The notes under the pieces: model-generated
The model's input: only the letters and a program-made list of their open reading frames with translations
Told to the model about the DNA's origin: nothing
The model's database searches: none
NCBI RefSeq assembly: GCF_031951985.1
Contig: NZ_JAVLVU010000001.1
Location: forward strand, 1,054,001 to 1,118,000
DNA: 64,000 nucleotides
Origin: Mucilaginibacter terrae
GTDB lineage: Bacteria; Bacteroidota; Bacteroidia; Sphingobacteriales; Sphingobacteriaceae
Direction: 5' to 3'
Shown here: positions 56,421 through 64,000 of the stretch, piece by piece
Layout of the letters: every line of letters starts with the position of its first letter
Position numbering within the stretch: the first letter of the stretch is position 1
Program-made: the position numbers and the translations under genes

Positions 56421-58562
56421 ATGTCTAAAAAGAAAAATACTGCGCCTTCTGTTAAACAGGTACTTACCCAATTGGTACTTGATGTTTTTGAACATAACGG
56501 AGGAAAAGAAGCGCTTAACTATAAACAGGTTTCGGCCAAGCTCAATATCCTCGACACGGATTCGCGCCAAACCATTCTCGAAATTTTAAAGGAACAAAGT
56601 AAAAACCAAACCCTGCAGGAGGTATCGGCAGGTAAGTTTAAACTGGTAGAGCTTAAAACCTTTGTAGAAGGCCGGGTTGATATGACCACCGATGGCTCGG
56701 CATTTATTGTTACTGATGACGAGTTTGAGAACGACATATTTGTTGCCCCCCGCAAAGTGCGCACCGCCCTTAACGGCGACCGTGTAAAAGTTTACGTTTA
56801 CGCCAAAAGCAAGGGTAAACGCAAAGAGGGCGAAGTGGTAGAAATTATCAAGCGCGCCAAAATGGAGTTTACAGGCATCGTCAAAATTTCCGAGCGTTTT
56901 GCCTTTTTTATTCCGGATGACCGCAAGATGCTGCACGATATTTTTATTCCGCTGAGCGATCTTAATGGCGCCAAAAACGGGATGAAAGCCGTAGCTGCTA
57001 TAACCGATTGGCCGCCGCAGGCTAAAAACCCCATCGGCACTATCAAAACCATTTTAGGTACTCAAGGCGAAAACGATACCGAAATGAACGCCATTTTGGC
57101 CGAGTACGGTTTCCCGCTCACCTTCCCTAAAGAGGTGGAGGAAGAGGCTAACGAAATATCTGAGGCCATTACAGCCGAAGAAATTGCCAAACGCCGCGAT
57201 TTTCGTGAGGTGCTTACCATCACCATCGACCCCTTTGATGCCAAGGATTTTGACGATGCCATCTCATTCCAAAAACTGGAAAATGGCAACTACGAAATTG
57301 GTGTGCATATTGCCGACGTGGCACACTACATTATCCCCGATTCGGCTTTGGATAAAGAAGCTTTTCAGCGTGCCACATCAGTTTACTTGGTAGACCGGGT
57401 AATTCCTATGCTGCCCGAGCGCCTGTCGAACGGGCTGTGTTCACTTCGTCCGCATGAAGATAAGTTGTGTTTTGCGGCTGTATTTGAAATGGATGATGCC
57501 GGGCATGTGTTGAATGAATGGTTTGGTAAAACCGTTATCCACTCCAACCGCCGCTTTACTTACGAAGAAGTGCAGGTAATTATAGAAACCGGCGAAGGCG
57601 AATACCTGGAAGAAATAAAAACCTTAAATGCACTGGCCTATAAACTACGCGAACAGAAATTTAAAAACGGAGCCATCAGCTTTGAAAGCACCGAGGTTAA
57701 GTTTAAACTGGATGAGCAAGGCAAACCCATTGGCGTTTATGTAAAAGAACGTAAGGATGCACACAAGCTGATTGAAGACTTCATGCTGTTGGCTAACCGT
57801 AAAGTGGCCGAGTTTGTAAGCAAAAAAGGGAAAGGAAAACACAAGTACCCCTTTGTATACCGTGCCCACGATGCCCCTAACCCCGAAACGCTGGGTAACT
57901 TTGCCCAGTTTGCCGCCAGGTTTGGCTACCGTATTAATATGAAATCGGATAGGGAGATCGCTAAATCGCTCAATCATTTAATGGCCGACGTGGAGGGCAA
58001 AAAAGAGCAGAATGTGCTTACCCAACTGGCTATACGCTCTATGGCTAAGGCGGTTTACACCACCAAAAGCAGTAGCCACTATGGTTTAGCATTTGATCAT
58101 TATACGCACTTTACCTCGCCCATACGCCGTTACCCTGATGTAATGGTGCACCGATTATTGTTCCATTATTTAAACGGTGGACAGCCGGTAAATGCCGAGC
58201 ATTACGAAGTGTTGTGCAAGCACAGCTCCGAAATGGAGAAAAAAGCGGCCGATGCCGAGCGTTCGTCGGTTAAATACAAACAGGCTGAGTATCTTCAAAA
58301 TAATATTGGAAGCGAGTTTACCGGCGTTATTTCGGGGGTTACCGAGTGGGGCATGTACGTACAGATCATCGAAAATAATTGTGAAGGCATGGTGAGGCTG
58401 CGCGATATATCAGACGACTTTTATACCTTAGACGAGAAAAATTACGCCATTATTGGTCAGCGTAAAAAGAAAGTTTACCAACTGGGCGATGAAGTGAGAA
58501 TTAAAGTAAAAAACGTAGATCTTACCAAAAAGCAAATTGATTTTTCGTTAGTGCTGGATTAA
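56421..58562 (+). CDS. rnr: Ribonuclease R
   Basis: The 713-residue protein has an N-terminal helical region, cold-shock domains (residues about 70-240), the RNB catalytic domain with DPFDAKDFDDAISF (about 270-283) holding the metal-binding aspartates, and a C-terminal S1 domain (EFTGVISGVTEWGMYVQI). RNase R degrades structured RNA from the 3' end and takes part in rRNA and tmRNA-linked decay. The long C-terminal lysine tail of the enterobacterial enzyme is short here. It is cotranscribed with the prenyl synthase 23 bases downstream. Confidence 0.93.
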   Translation: MSKKKNTAPSVKQVLTQLVLDVFEHNGGKEALNYKQVSAKLNILDTDSRQTILEILKEQSKNQTLQEVSAGKFKLVELKTFVEGRVDMTTDGSAFIVTDDEFENDIFVAPRKVRTALNGDRVKVYVYAKSKGKRKEGEVVEIIKRAKMEFTGIVKISERFAFFIPDDRKMLHDIFIPLSDLNGAKNGMKAVAAITDWPPQAKNPIGTIKTILGTQGENDTEMNAILAEYGFPLTFPKEVEEEANEISEAITAEEIAKRRDFREVLTITIDPFDAKDFDDAISFQKLENGNYEIGVHIADVAHYIIPDSALDKEAFQRATSVYLVDRVIPMLPERLSNGLCSLRPHEDKLCFAAVFEMDDAGHVLNEWFGKTVIHSNRRFTYEEVQVIIETGEGEYLEEIKTLNALAYKLREQKFKNGAISFESTEVKFKLDEQGKPIGVYVKERKDAHKLIEDFMLLANRKVAEFVSKKGKGKHKYPFVYRAHDAPNPETLGNFAQFAARFGYRINMKSDREIAKSLNHLMADVEGKKEQNVLTQLAIRSMAKAVYTTKSSSHYGLAFDHYTHFTSPIRRYPDVMVHRLLFHYLNGGQPVNAEHYEVLCKHSSEMEKKAADAERSSVKYKQAEYLQNNIGSEFTGVISGVTEWGMYVQIIENNCEGMVRLRDISDDFYTLDEKNYAIIGQRKKKVYQLGDEVRIKVKNVDLTKKQIDFSLVLD

Positions 58563-58585
58563 TTTTTACCGGCACGCCTGTTTTT

Positions 58586-59560
58586 ATGAATAAATTACAA
58601 GATTTACAGCTACTGATAGAGGATGCGGTTAACCAACTGTCGTTTCCTGCGCAACCCTCTGAATTATACGAGCCCATCACTTATATTATGGCCCTTGGCG
58701 GCAAGCGTATGCGCCCTGCCCTGTTACTGATGGCCTGCGACATGTTTGGCGGCGACGTTAAAAAAGCCCTGCCCCCTGCCCTCGCTATCGAAGTGTTCCA
58801 CAACTTTACGCTGGTGCATGATGATATTATGGACAACGCCCCCCTGCGCCGCGGCAAAGCTACCGTTCACGAAAAGTGGAACCCTAACACGGGCATCCTT
58901 TCGGGCGATGTAATGCTGGTTGAAGCCTACAAGCTCATAATGCAGGTAGACGACAGTATTTTGCGCCGCGTGCTCGAAATTTTCAGCAACACAGCCGTTG
59001 GCGTATGCGAAGGCCAGCAATTCGACATGAATTTTGAGCAGCAAAGCGAGGTTGAAATAGATGCTTACATCAACATGATCCGCCTTAAAACAGCAGTATT
59101 GCTGGGCGGAGCGCTTAATATAGGTGCTCTAATTGGTGGTGCCAGCGATGAGGATGCAAGCCTGCTCTACACCTTTGGCGAACAATTGGGCATTGCTTTC
59201 CAATTGCAGGACGACATTTTAGATGTTTACGGCGACCCTGAAAAATTTGGTAAACAGGTTGGCGGCGACATTATCTCCAACAAAAAAACCTTCCTGCTCA
59301 TTAAAGCCCTCGAGTTGGCTGATGCCGATGAAAAACAAGCTCTTAACCAATGGATCAACGCAGTTGATTTTAATGCCGCTGAAAAAGTAACGGCCGTAAC
59401 ATCGGTTTACAATACATTAAACATCAGGCAAAAGGCCGAAGAAGCCATGCAAAATTACGCGGCTATTGGCTTTGAGGCTTTGGATAAACTTTCAATTTCC
59501 GAAGACAAGAAGCAGTATTTGCGCAGCTTTGCTGATGGGTTGATGGTGAGGGAGAAATAA
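58586..59560 (+). CDS. Long-chain polyprenyl diphosphate synthase
   Basis: The 324-residue all-helical enzyme has the first aspartate-rich motif VHDDIMDNAPLRRG (about 77-90) and the second QLQDDILDVYGD (about 208-219), which bind Mg and the allylic diphosphate, plus the lysine- and arginine-containing GGKRMRP. It extends isopentenyl units and would supply the side chain of menaquinone (mqnC at 6552) or an octaprenyl product; chain length cannot be read off reliably. It follows rnr by 23 bases. Confidence 0.9.
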   Translation: MNKLQDLQLLIEDAVNQLSFPAQPSELYEPITYIMALGGKRMRPALLLMACDMFGGDVKKALPPALAIEVFHNFTLVHDDIMDNAPLRRGKATVHEKWNPNTGILSGDVMLVEAYKLIMQVDDSILRRVLEIFSNTAVGVCEGQQFDMNFEQQSEVEIDAYINMIRLKTAVLLGGALNIGALIGGASDEDASLLYTFGEQLGIAFQLQDDILDVYGDPEKFGKQVGGDIISNKKTFLLIKALELADADEKQALNQWINAVDFNAAEKVTAVTSVYNTLNIRQKAEEAMQNYAAIGFEALDKLSISEDKKQYLRSFADGLMVREK

Positions 59561-59585
59561 GCTATCTCGTCTAAAATTCCTCAAC

Positions 59586-59665
59586 CGTCATTGCGAGGAA
59601 CGAAGCAATCTCTGCGAATTCACAGCGACCATGTATAGTGATTTTGCTTCGTCTCTCACAATTAT
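59586..59665. repeat. REP-like palindrome, GCAATCTC family, copy 2
   Basis: GTCATTGCGAGGAACGAAGCAATCTC faces GATTTTGCTTCGTCTCTCACAAT. It shares the GCGAGGA and GCAATCTC words with the element at 27106 but has more mismatches. Confidence 0.65.
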
Positions 59666-59728
59666 AGACATATAGAAGTAACCTTTCATTTTACTGGTAC
59701 AATAAGCTATCTTGTGCTTACTAATTAA

Positions 59729-60640
59729 ATGAAAGCCAATCACCTGTTATTCCTTTTTTTGTCCATCGTTTCCTGTAAACGAAATATATCATTACCCAAA
59801 CAAGAGCCCGAACCTAAGTTAAATAGGGATTCGCTTAAAATTTTATGGGATATACAACTTGCCGAAGCAAAAGAAGACCGCACCATATATAGTGCAGTTG
59901 AATTATCAAAAGATACGATCATTCTGCTGAGACGTTCAATTGGCTTAGAGTACAGTACCAATGGAGGCAAAACATGGAAATGGATAGCCAAAAATATTTT
60001 CAGAATAGATGAGCTAACCATTGACGATAAAGGCATTTGGTGGGCTTTAGAAAGATGGAAAGGTATACATGAAGCAAGTTACTGCCGTATGTATAAATCG
60101 GCAAATGAAGGCAAAACCTGGACAGAATACACTTTTAATACATCTGTATTTTTCCCTTATCATTTTTATTCTAAACCTCATCAAACATTAGCAATTTCTA
60201 CACAATTCGAGAACACGGTTTATCAGTTATCCGGCACTAACCCGAGACGTAATTGGCAATTTATTAAGATACAGCCTAACGATAATCAAACAAATACTGT
60301 TTCAGCCGGCAAATATTCCATTCATGATAGTGAATATGATGATGCACTTTGTGTAGATCGCGGTAAGTATTCTATTGACACATTGATTCGTTTTACAAAG
60401 GCCTATCGCATTTATTACATCGAACAAAAGAAAGATCACTTATTTGTAGCGGGGCCGGCAAAGGGAGGTATGGATTTGTATTTTGCTGTTATTAGCAATG
60501 AAAAGATCAAGAAAGAAATTATACTGCCCGAGGGTGTTGATTTTGAAATGCAAAAATCACAGCTTGGCAACATTATTTTAACAGGCTCATCAGGTGCATA
60601 TGTTTATAAGAACAACGAATTGAAGCAAATTTATAAATAA
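59729..60640 (+). CDS. Lipoprotein with BNR/sialidase-like repeats
   Basis: The 303-residue protein has a short signal and lipobox (FLSIVSCKRN). Two Asp-box-like repeats, STNGGKTWKWIAKN and SANEGKTWTEYTFN, point to a beta-propeller of the BNR/sialidase type with one more degenerate blade. No catalytic sialidase residues (Arg triad, RIP motif) can be identified, so a binding or structural role is more likely. The gene is AT-rich compared with its neighbours and stands alone. Cell-surface or periplasmic location is well supported. Confidence 0.7.
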   Translation: MKANHLLFLFLSIVSCKRNISLPKQEPEPKLNRDSLKILWDIQLAEAKEDRTIYSAVELSKDTIILLRRSIGLEYSTNGGKTWKWIAKNIFRIDELTIDDKGIWWALERWKGIHEASYCRMYKSANEGKTWTEYTFNTSVFFPYHFYSKPHQTLAISTQFENTVYQLSGTNPRRNWQFIKIQPNDNQTNTVSAGKYSIHDSEYDDALCVDRGKYSIDTLIRFTKAYRIYYIEQKKDHLFVAGPAKGGMDLYFAVISNEKIKKEIILPEGVDFEMQKSQLGNIILTGSSGAYVYKNNELKQIYK

Positions 60641-60687
60641 CATTCCCGCCTATTTCCTATCTTCATACCACTAAACAAAACACAAAC

Positions 60688-61092
60688 ATGAAAAAAGTAA
60701 CAGGCATTGGCGGTATATTTTTTAAAAGTGAAGACCCGAAAGCTATAAATGAGTGGTACGCTCAAAACCTTGGTTTGCCTACCAGCGCTTATGGTACCAC
60801 ATTTGATTGGCTGGAGGTTGATGATGCATCTAAGAAAGGTACTACTGTTTGGAACCCGTTCCCGGCAGATACCAAATACTTCAACCCATCAACCAAGCCT
60901 TTCATGATCAATTACCGGGTGGCCGATCTGGTGGCGCTGGTGGAAGAACTAAAAGCCAACAACGTAACCATTGTTGATGAAATTGCTGAATATGATTACG
61001 GAAAATTTATTCATATCCTCGATCCTGAAGGCAACATCATAGAGCTTTGGGAACCGAAAGATGAACCGGCAGAAGATGCAACTGCTGAATAA
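60688..61092 (+). CDS. VOC-superfamily (glyoxalase-like) protein
   Basis: The 134-residue protein has GIGGIFFKSEDPKAINEWYAQNLGL, a WLEVDD strand and, in module two, INYRVADLVALVEELKANNVTIVDEIAEYDYGKFIHILDPEGNIIELWEP. The EYDYGKF block and final ELWEP resemble bleomycin-resistance-type dioxygenase folds. No substrate can be named. It is not in an operon with the VOC genes at 27206 or 63215, to which it is only distantly related. Confidence 0.82.
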   Translation: MKKVTGIGGIFFKSEDPKAINEWYAQNLGLPTSAYGTTFDWLEVDDASKKGTTVWNPFPADTKYFNPSTKPFMINYRVADLVALVEELKANNVTIVDEIAEYDYGKFIHILDPEGNIIELWEPKDEPAEDATAE

Positions 61093-61433
61093 ACTGATAT
61101 ATACTTGAAAACAAAACAGGCCGGAGATTTTCATCTGCGGCCTGCTCAATCACTCTAAAACAATCACCTCTACTTTACAAAGAAGTCTCTTTAATTAACA
61201 CGGCTTGCAGCTATGTTAATATTACAACGCAAAAATATTAATTAATTATCAACTAACCTACACACTCTCTTTGCTTTTACGGTAGTTTGACAAACCTATT
61301 GTACTGATTTACTGTGGCTTTAAGTCTGATATTATATAACTTAAATCCACCCGTAAATGTTGTGCAAATCCTGTTAATTGTTACATTCTTTGCATAACCA
61401 AAACAATAATGTAATTATGGCATTAAAAAGGTT
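61093..61433. other. Intergenic region with terminator-like hairpin
   Basis: A stem of CAGGCCG-AGA and TCT-CGGCCTG at 61117-61144 with a six-base loop probably ends the VOC transcript although it lacks a U-tract. The remaining 290 bases upstream of the channel gene hold nothing recognisable. Confidence 0.55.
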
Positions 61434-62561
61434 ATGATGTTACTACCGCTGCAAATTGGAAACCATTTACCGCCCGAAGTACTCGAAATATCAAAACAAA
61501 TGCATCCGCTATTGTGGAACTTTTGCATTTGGGTAACCGCAACTGTTATTGGCCTTGTTATAAAATTTATTACGTCGCGCCTATTGCGTATTTACTCCCA
61601 ACGAAATAATTACTCTTTTTTCGGGTCGTTTGTAAAACACCTGAGCTGGCCCATAGGCTATTTCATCCCCCTATTTGTATTTAAACTTATGATGCCGCTT
61701 ATGAGGATGAATAAAATCTACTATAATTTTTTAGACCGGTGTGTAAGTATTCTGCTCGTTATATCATTTGCCGTATTGCTTACTCGAGCCATTAGGGTTT
61801 TAGAAGATTACGTTTATCATTTTTACGACCTGAACAAGGCCGATAACCTTAAAGAACGAAAAATACGCACACAGCTCAAGTTTTTACGAAAGTTGGTGGT
61901 GGCTATCATTGTATTTGTAACCATTGCATTGGTATTGTTAAGCTTTGAGAGTTTCCGCAAACTGGGTACAGGCTTACTTACAGGTGTGGGTATTGGTGGT
62001 ATCATTATTGGTTTTGCAGCCCAAAATTCGCTGGGTAACTTACTGGCGGGTATGCAACTGGCTTTTACGCAGCCTATACGCATTGATGATGTACTGGTGG
62101 TTGAGGGCGAATGGGGACGAGTTGAAGATATAACCCTCACCTACGTGGTATTACGTATTTGGGACCAGCGCCGGTTAATTTTACCTATTAACTACTTCAT
62201 TCAAAAGCCTTTTCAAAACTGGACGCGCATATCGGCCGATATTATTGGCACCGTGTTCATCTATATGGATTACTCCATACCTATGCAACCATTGCGTACC
62301 GAGTTTGAGCGGTTACTAACACTTACCAAACTGTGGGACGGTAAAGTACAGGTTTTACAACTCACCGATGCCAAAGAGCGCACCATTGAGATACGCATGC
62401 TGGTAAGCGCCCGCAACTCGTCGGACGCGTTTGACCTGCGCTGTTTTATTCGCGAAAACATGATCACTTACATACAGGAAAACTATCCCGGCAGCCTGCC
62501 CAAAATTCGGACAGACTATGCCGATAAGTTTCCGCAGGCATTGCCCGAAGCCAGTATTTAG
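61434..62561 (+). CDS. MscS-family mechanosensitive ion channel
   Basis: The 375-residue protein has four membrane segments (about 25-48, 70-88, 100-120, 150-170), then the pore helix GLLTGVGIGGIIIGFAAQNSLGNLLAGMQ with the small-residue packing of MscS, and the beta domain IRIDDVLVVEGEWGRVEDITLTYVVLRIWDQRRLILPINYF. It opens under membrane tension to release solutes. Two consecutive ATGs could serve as start. Its last four bases overlap the end of the convergent DUF4126 gene. Confidence 0.9.
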   Translation: MMLLPLQIGNHLPPEVLEISKQMHPLLWNFCIWVTATVIGLVIKFITSRLLRIYSQRNNYSFFGSFVKHLSWPIGYFIPLFVFKLMMPLMRMNKIYYNFLDRCVSILLVISFAVLLTRAIRVLEDYVYHFYDLNKADNLKERKIRTQLKFLRKLVVAIIVFVTIALVLLSFESFRKLGTGLLTGVGIGGIIIGFAAQNSLGNLLAGMQLAFTQPIRIDDVLVVEGEWGRVEDITLTYVVLRIWDQRRLILPINYFIQKPFQNWTRISADIIGTVFIYMDYSIPMQPLRTEFERLLTLTKLWDGKVQVLQLTDAKERTIEIRMLVSARNSSDAFDLRCFIRENMITYIQENYPGSLPKIRTDYADKFPQALPEASI

Positions 62562-63043
62562 GCCGATTTTGCTAACCCCGCACTTGCACCTATTACCAGT
62601 GCATCCTCAAGTCCGCCAATGAGTGGGTCTAATATTTTAGTGCTTTTTACAGTTGCTTTACGCAGGTAAAAACAACCAAAGGATGATAGCAGGGCTGCGC
62701 TTCCGCCCAATATAGCACCCAGGTAGGCTTTACCCCCACCTGCCTTGTAAACACTGGCACCAGCCAATGCTCCTGTTAAAAACCGACCGGTTAACCCGGG
62801 TAAAGCAATGCGGTTGGGTGCGGTGGGCAATTTATCACCTACAAATTCACCAAAAGCCAAGAGTTTGAACGCCGTAGCAGTTTTACCCGATTGCATAAAT
62901 TTTAAAGGTGAATTTGCTAAATTATCGGTTTGATGATGACTTAAGATATGACTGGTAATAGCAGGTGCCGACATAGCCCTACTACCGGCAATAGCGCCCA
63001 GGCTAACGGCTTGCCAAAGTGGTTTTGATATTTTGAATGACAT
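62558..63043 (-). CDS. DUF4126-type membrane protein
   Basis: The 161-residue protein begins with the family signature AVSLGAIAGSRAMSAPAI, followed by FGEFVGDKLPTAPNRIALPGLTGRFLTGALAGA and glycine-rich hydrophobic stretches (YLGAILGGSAALLSSFGCF and LVIGASAGLAKSA). The SRAMSAP and GDKLP blocks are typical of DUF4126. It should be an integral inner-membrane protein with about four helices. Its function is unknown. The stop codons of this gene and mscS interlock in a TTAG overlap. Confidence 0.82.
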   Translation of the reverse strand: MSFKISKPLWQAVSLGAIAGSRAMSAPAITSHILSHHQTDNLANSPLKFMQSGKTATAFKLLAFGEFVGDKLPTAPNRIALPGLTGRFLTGALAGASVYKAGGGKAYLGAILGGSAALLSSFGCFYLRKATVKSTKILDPLIGGLEDALVIGASAGLAKSA

Positions 63044-63214
63044 ATGGTAGATATCTATTTACCATTACTACATTACAACAGTAATTAGTGTTTTACTGCA
63101 ACGGCAGTTTGTAACTGTAGCAATAGCTGAATTGTTAAAGAAAACATTTAATGCACAACGTTTAACAGTCAAACGTTATCTTGCATTAATATAATACAAT
63201 CGAAAAAATCTGCT

Positions 63215-63577
63215 ATGCAACACAGGGCAAAATCAATACGGCCGTTTATAGGCTCAAAAAACTTTGAAATATCACGAAGCTTTTACCGCGATTTAGGTTT
63301 CGAAGAAACGGTACTGGAGCCCAAACTTAGTGTTTTTAAAACCGGTACCGAGGCATTTTACCTGCAAAACGCTTATGTTAAAGACTGGATCGATAATACG
63401 ATGATTTTCCTGGAGGTTGAAGATCTATCGGCCTTTTGGGCAGACTTGCAAAAGCTTAACCTTACCCAAAAGTATGAAGATGTAAAGATCGTACCTATAC
63501 GTAATCAAGCATGGGGCCGTGAGTGCTTTGTGCATGATCCATCAGGAGTTTTATGGCATTTTGGTGAGTTCGTGTAA
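63215..63577 (+). CDS. VOC-superfamily (glyoxalase-like) protein
   Basis: The 120-residue protein has RPFIGSKNFEISRSFYRDLGFEE, LSVFKTGTEAFYLQNAYVKDW, FLEVEDLSAFWADLQKLNL and a final WGRECFVHDPSGVLWHFGEF. This is a complete two-module VOC fold. Closest types are glyoxalase/bleomycin resistance proteins; the His in LWHFGEF and Glu in the first module may bind metal. Function unknown. It lies alone, 290 bases before iscS. Confidence 0.82.
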   Translation: MQHRAKSIRPFIGSKNFEISRSFYRDLGFEETVLEPKLSVFKTGTEAFYLQNAYVKDWIDNTMIFLEVEDLSAFWADLQKLNLTQKYEDVKIVPIRNQAWGRECFVHDPSGVLWHFGEFV

Positions 63578-63693
63578 ATTTTTATATCCAACACATTTCA
63601 TGAAACAATAAATTGAACAGCACGAAAAAAAGAGGACTTTTAGGGCAATTTTATGATTTTCAGCAGAAAAAAAATAAACAGGACAGTTTAGAT

Positions 63694-63720
63694 GGATAAT
63701 GCCTAAATCAGGCATTATCC
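63694..63720. repeat. Perfect 11-bp hairpin
   Basis: GGATAATGCCT and AGGCATTATCC surround the five-base loop AAATC. No U-tract follows. It lies midway between the VOC gene and iscS, about 120 bases before the iscS promoter. Confidence 0.7.
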
Positions 63721-63838
63721 GGTCAAGAATTCAAAACCAACCGATTATTTATTCACAAGTTGCTATTCACTCACTAAATAATGGCAAAAACATGACTTAC
63801 CCTACTTACTTAGTGTATTATTAAAATAAAAGTTTGTA

Positions 63839-63846
63839 TATCTTTG
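63839..63846 (+). promoter_or_regulatory. -7 box of iscS
   Basis: TATCTTTG matches TAnnTTTG and ends 20 bases before the ATG at 63867. Confidence 0.55.
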
Positions 63847-63866
63847 TATAGTTAATCATCAGGAAC

Positions 63867-64000
63867 ATGAATCTTCCCATATATTTAGATAATAACGCAA
63901 CCACACCTATGGACCCACGGGTGCTGGAAGCTATGATACCTTACTTTACTCAGAAATTTGGTAATGCGGCCAGCCGTAACCACCATTTTGGCTGGGTAGC
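63867..64000 (+). CDS. iscS: Cysteine desulfurase, N-terminal fragment
   Basis: The first 44 residues ([37 protein letters not shown]) match the start of IscS-type cysteine desulfurases, whose DNNATT block is near-invariant and precedes the pyridoxal-phosphate domain. The gene runs off the end of the window. IscS supplies sulfur for Fe-S clusters and, with MnmA (48609), for tRNA thiolation. Confidence 0.9.
   Translation, partial: MNLPIYLDNNATTPMDPRVLEAMIPYFTQKFGNAASRNHHFGWV

Overview
The window looks like a chromosomal segment of a Bacteroidota bacterium, most likely Sphingobacteriaceae (Mucilaginibacter/Pedobacter-like). The reasons are: Bacteroidota -7 boxes of the form TAnnTTTG in front of many genes, often almost touching the start codon; a 16S-Ile-Ala-23S-5S rRNA operon; futalosine-route menaquinone synthesis (mqnC); an alternative GlmU-like protein next to tpiA; Zn-free type B L31; SusC/BtuB-style outer-membrane B12 uptake with YncE-like surface lipoproteins; GH28 pectin degradation; and DoxX, DUF4126 and DUF2383 family proteins. 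Most of it is ordinary core genome. The species call is an inference made without any database search.

Layout. 1-5 kb: 3' end of dgt, an ECF sigma factor with a membrane-anchored trypsin-like protease, a tandemly duplicated small lipoprotein and small envelope proteins. 5-13 kb: double-ABC ATPase, mqnC, two ferritin-like proteins, scpB, an acidic protein, a GNAT-fold protein, a frameshifted zinc peptidase and an XRE regulator. 13-19 kb: mpl, an Rrf2 regulator with its target oxidoreductase and two matching operators, then the prmA-tpiA-glmU-like-rpmE2 cluster. 20-27 kb: a histidine kinase, then a cobalamin riboswitch controlling btuB, two beta-propeller lipoproteins and a further surface lipoprotein. 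27-29.5 kb: VOC/DoxX/SRPBCC genes, hscB and tRNA-Leu.

29.6-31 kb holds a decayed ISL3/ISAon1-type insertion sequence. 31.1-37.3 kb is the rRNA operon on the minus strand, with three evenly spaced promoters and spacers filled with unusual imperfect palindromes. 38-42.8 kb is a single 1600-residue protein joining a DEDD-type exonuclease domain, a RecQ helicase and a UvrD-type helicase; it is the most distinctive gene of the window. 43-49.7 kb: GH28 polygalacturonase, kdsA-kdsD (Kdo synthesis), a possible 30-residue membrane protein with its own promoter and terminator, succinate-semialdehyde dehydrogenase, a nested palindromic element and mnmA. 49.8-64 kb: topA, a GT2 glycosyltransferase, a DEDDy exonuclease, a fused dipeptide ABC ATPase, rnr with a polyprenyl diphosphate synthase, MscS, small VOC proteins and the 5' end of iscS.

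Main threads: cell-envelope synthesis and recycling (mpl, glmU-like, kdsA/D, polyprenyl synthase), RNA and translation functions (rRNA, prmA, rpmE2, mnmA, rnr), Fe-S supply (hscB, iscS), B12 uptake, and DNA topology and repair (topA, scpB, RecQ fusion). Intergenic regions carry several families of palindromic repeats. No CRISPR array, prophage or clear defence island is visible.
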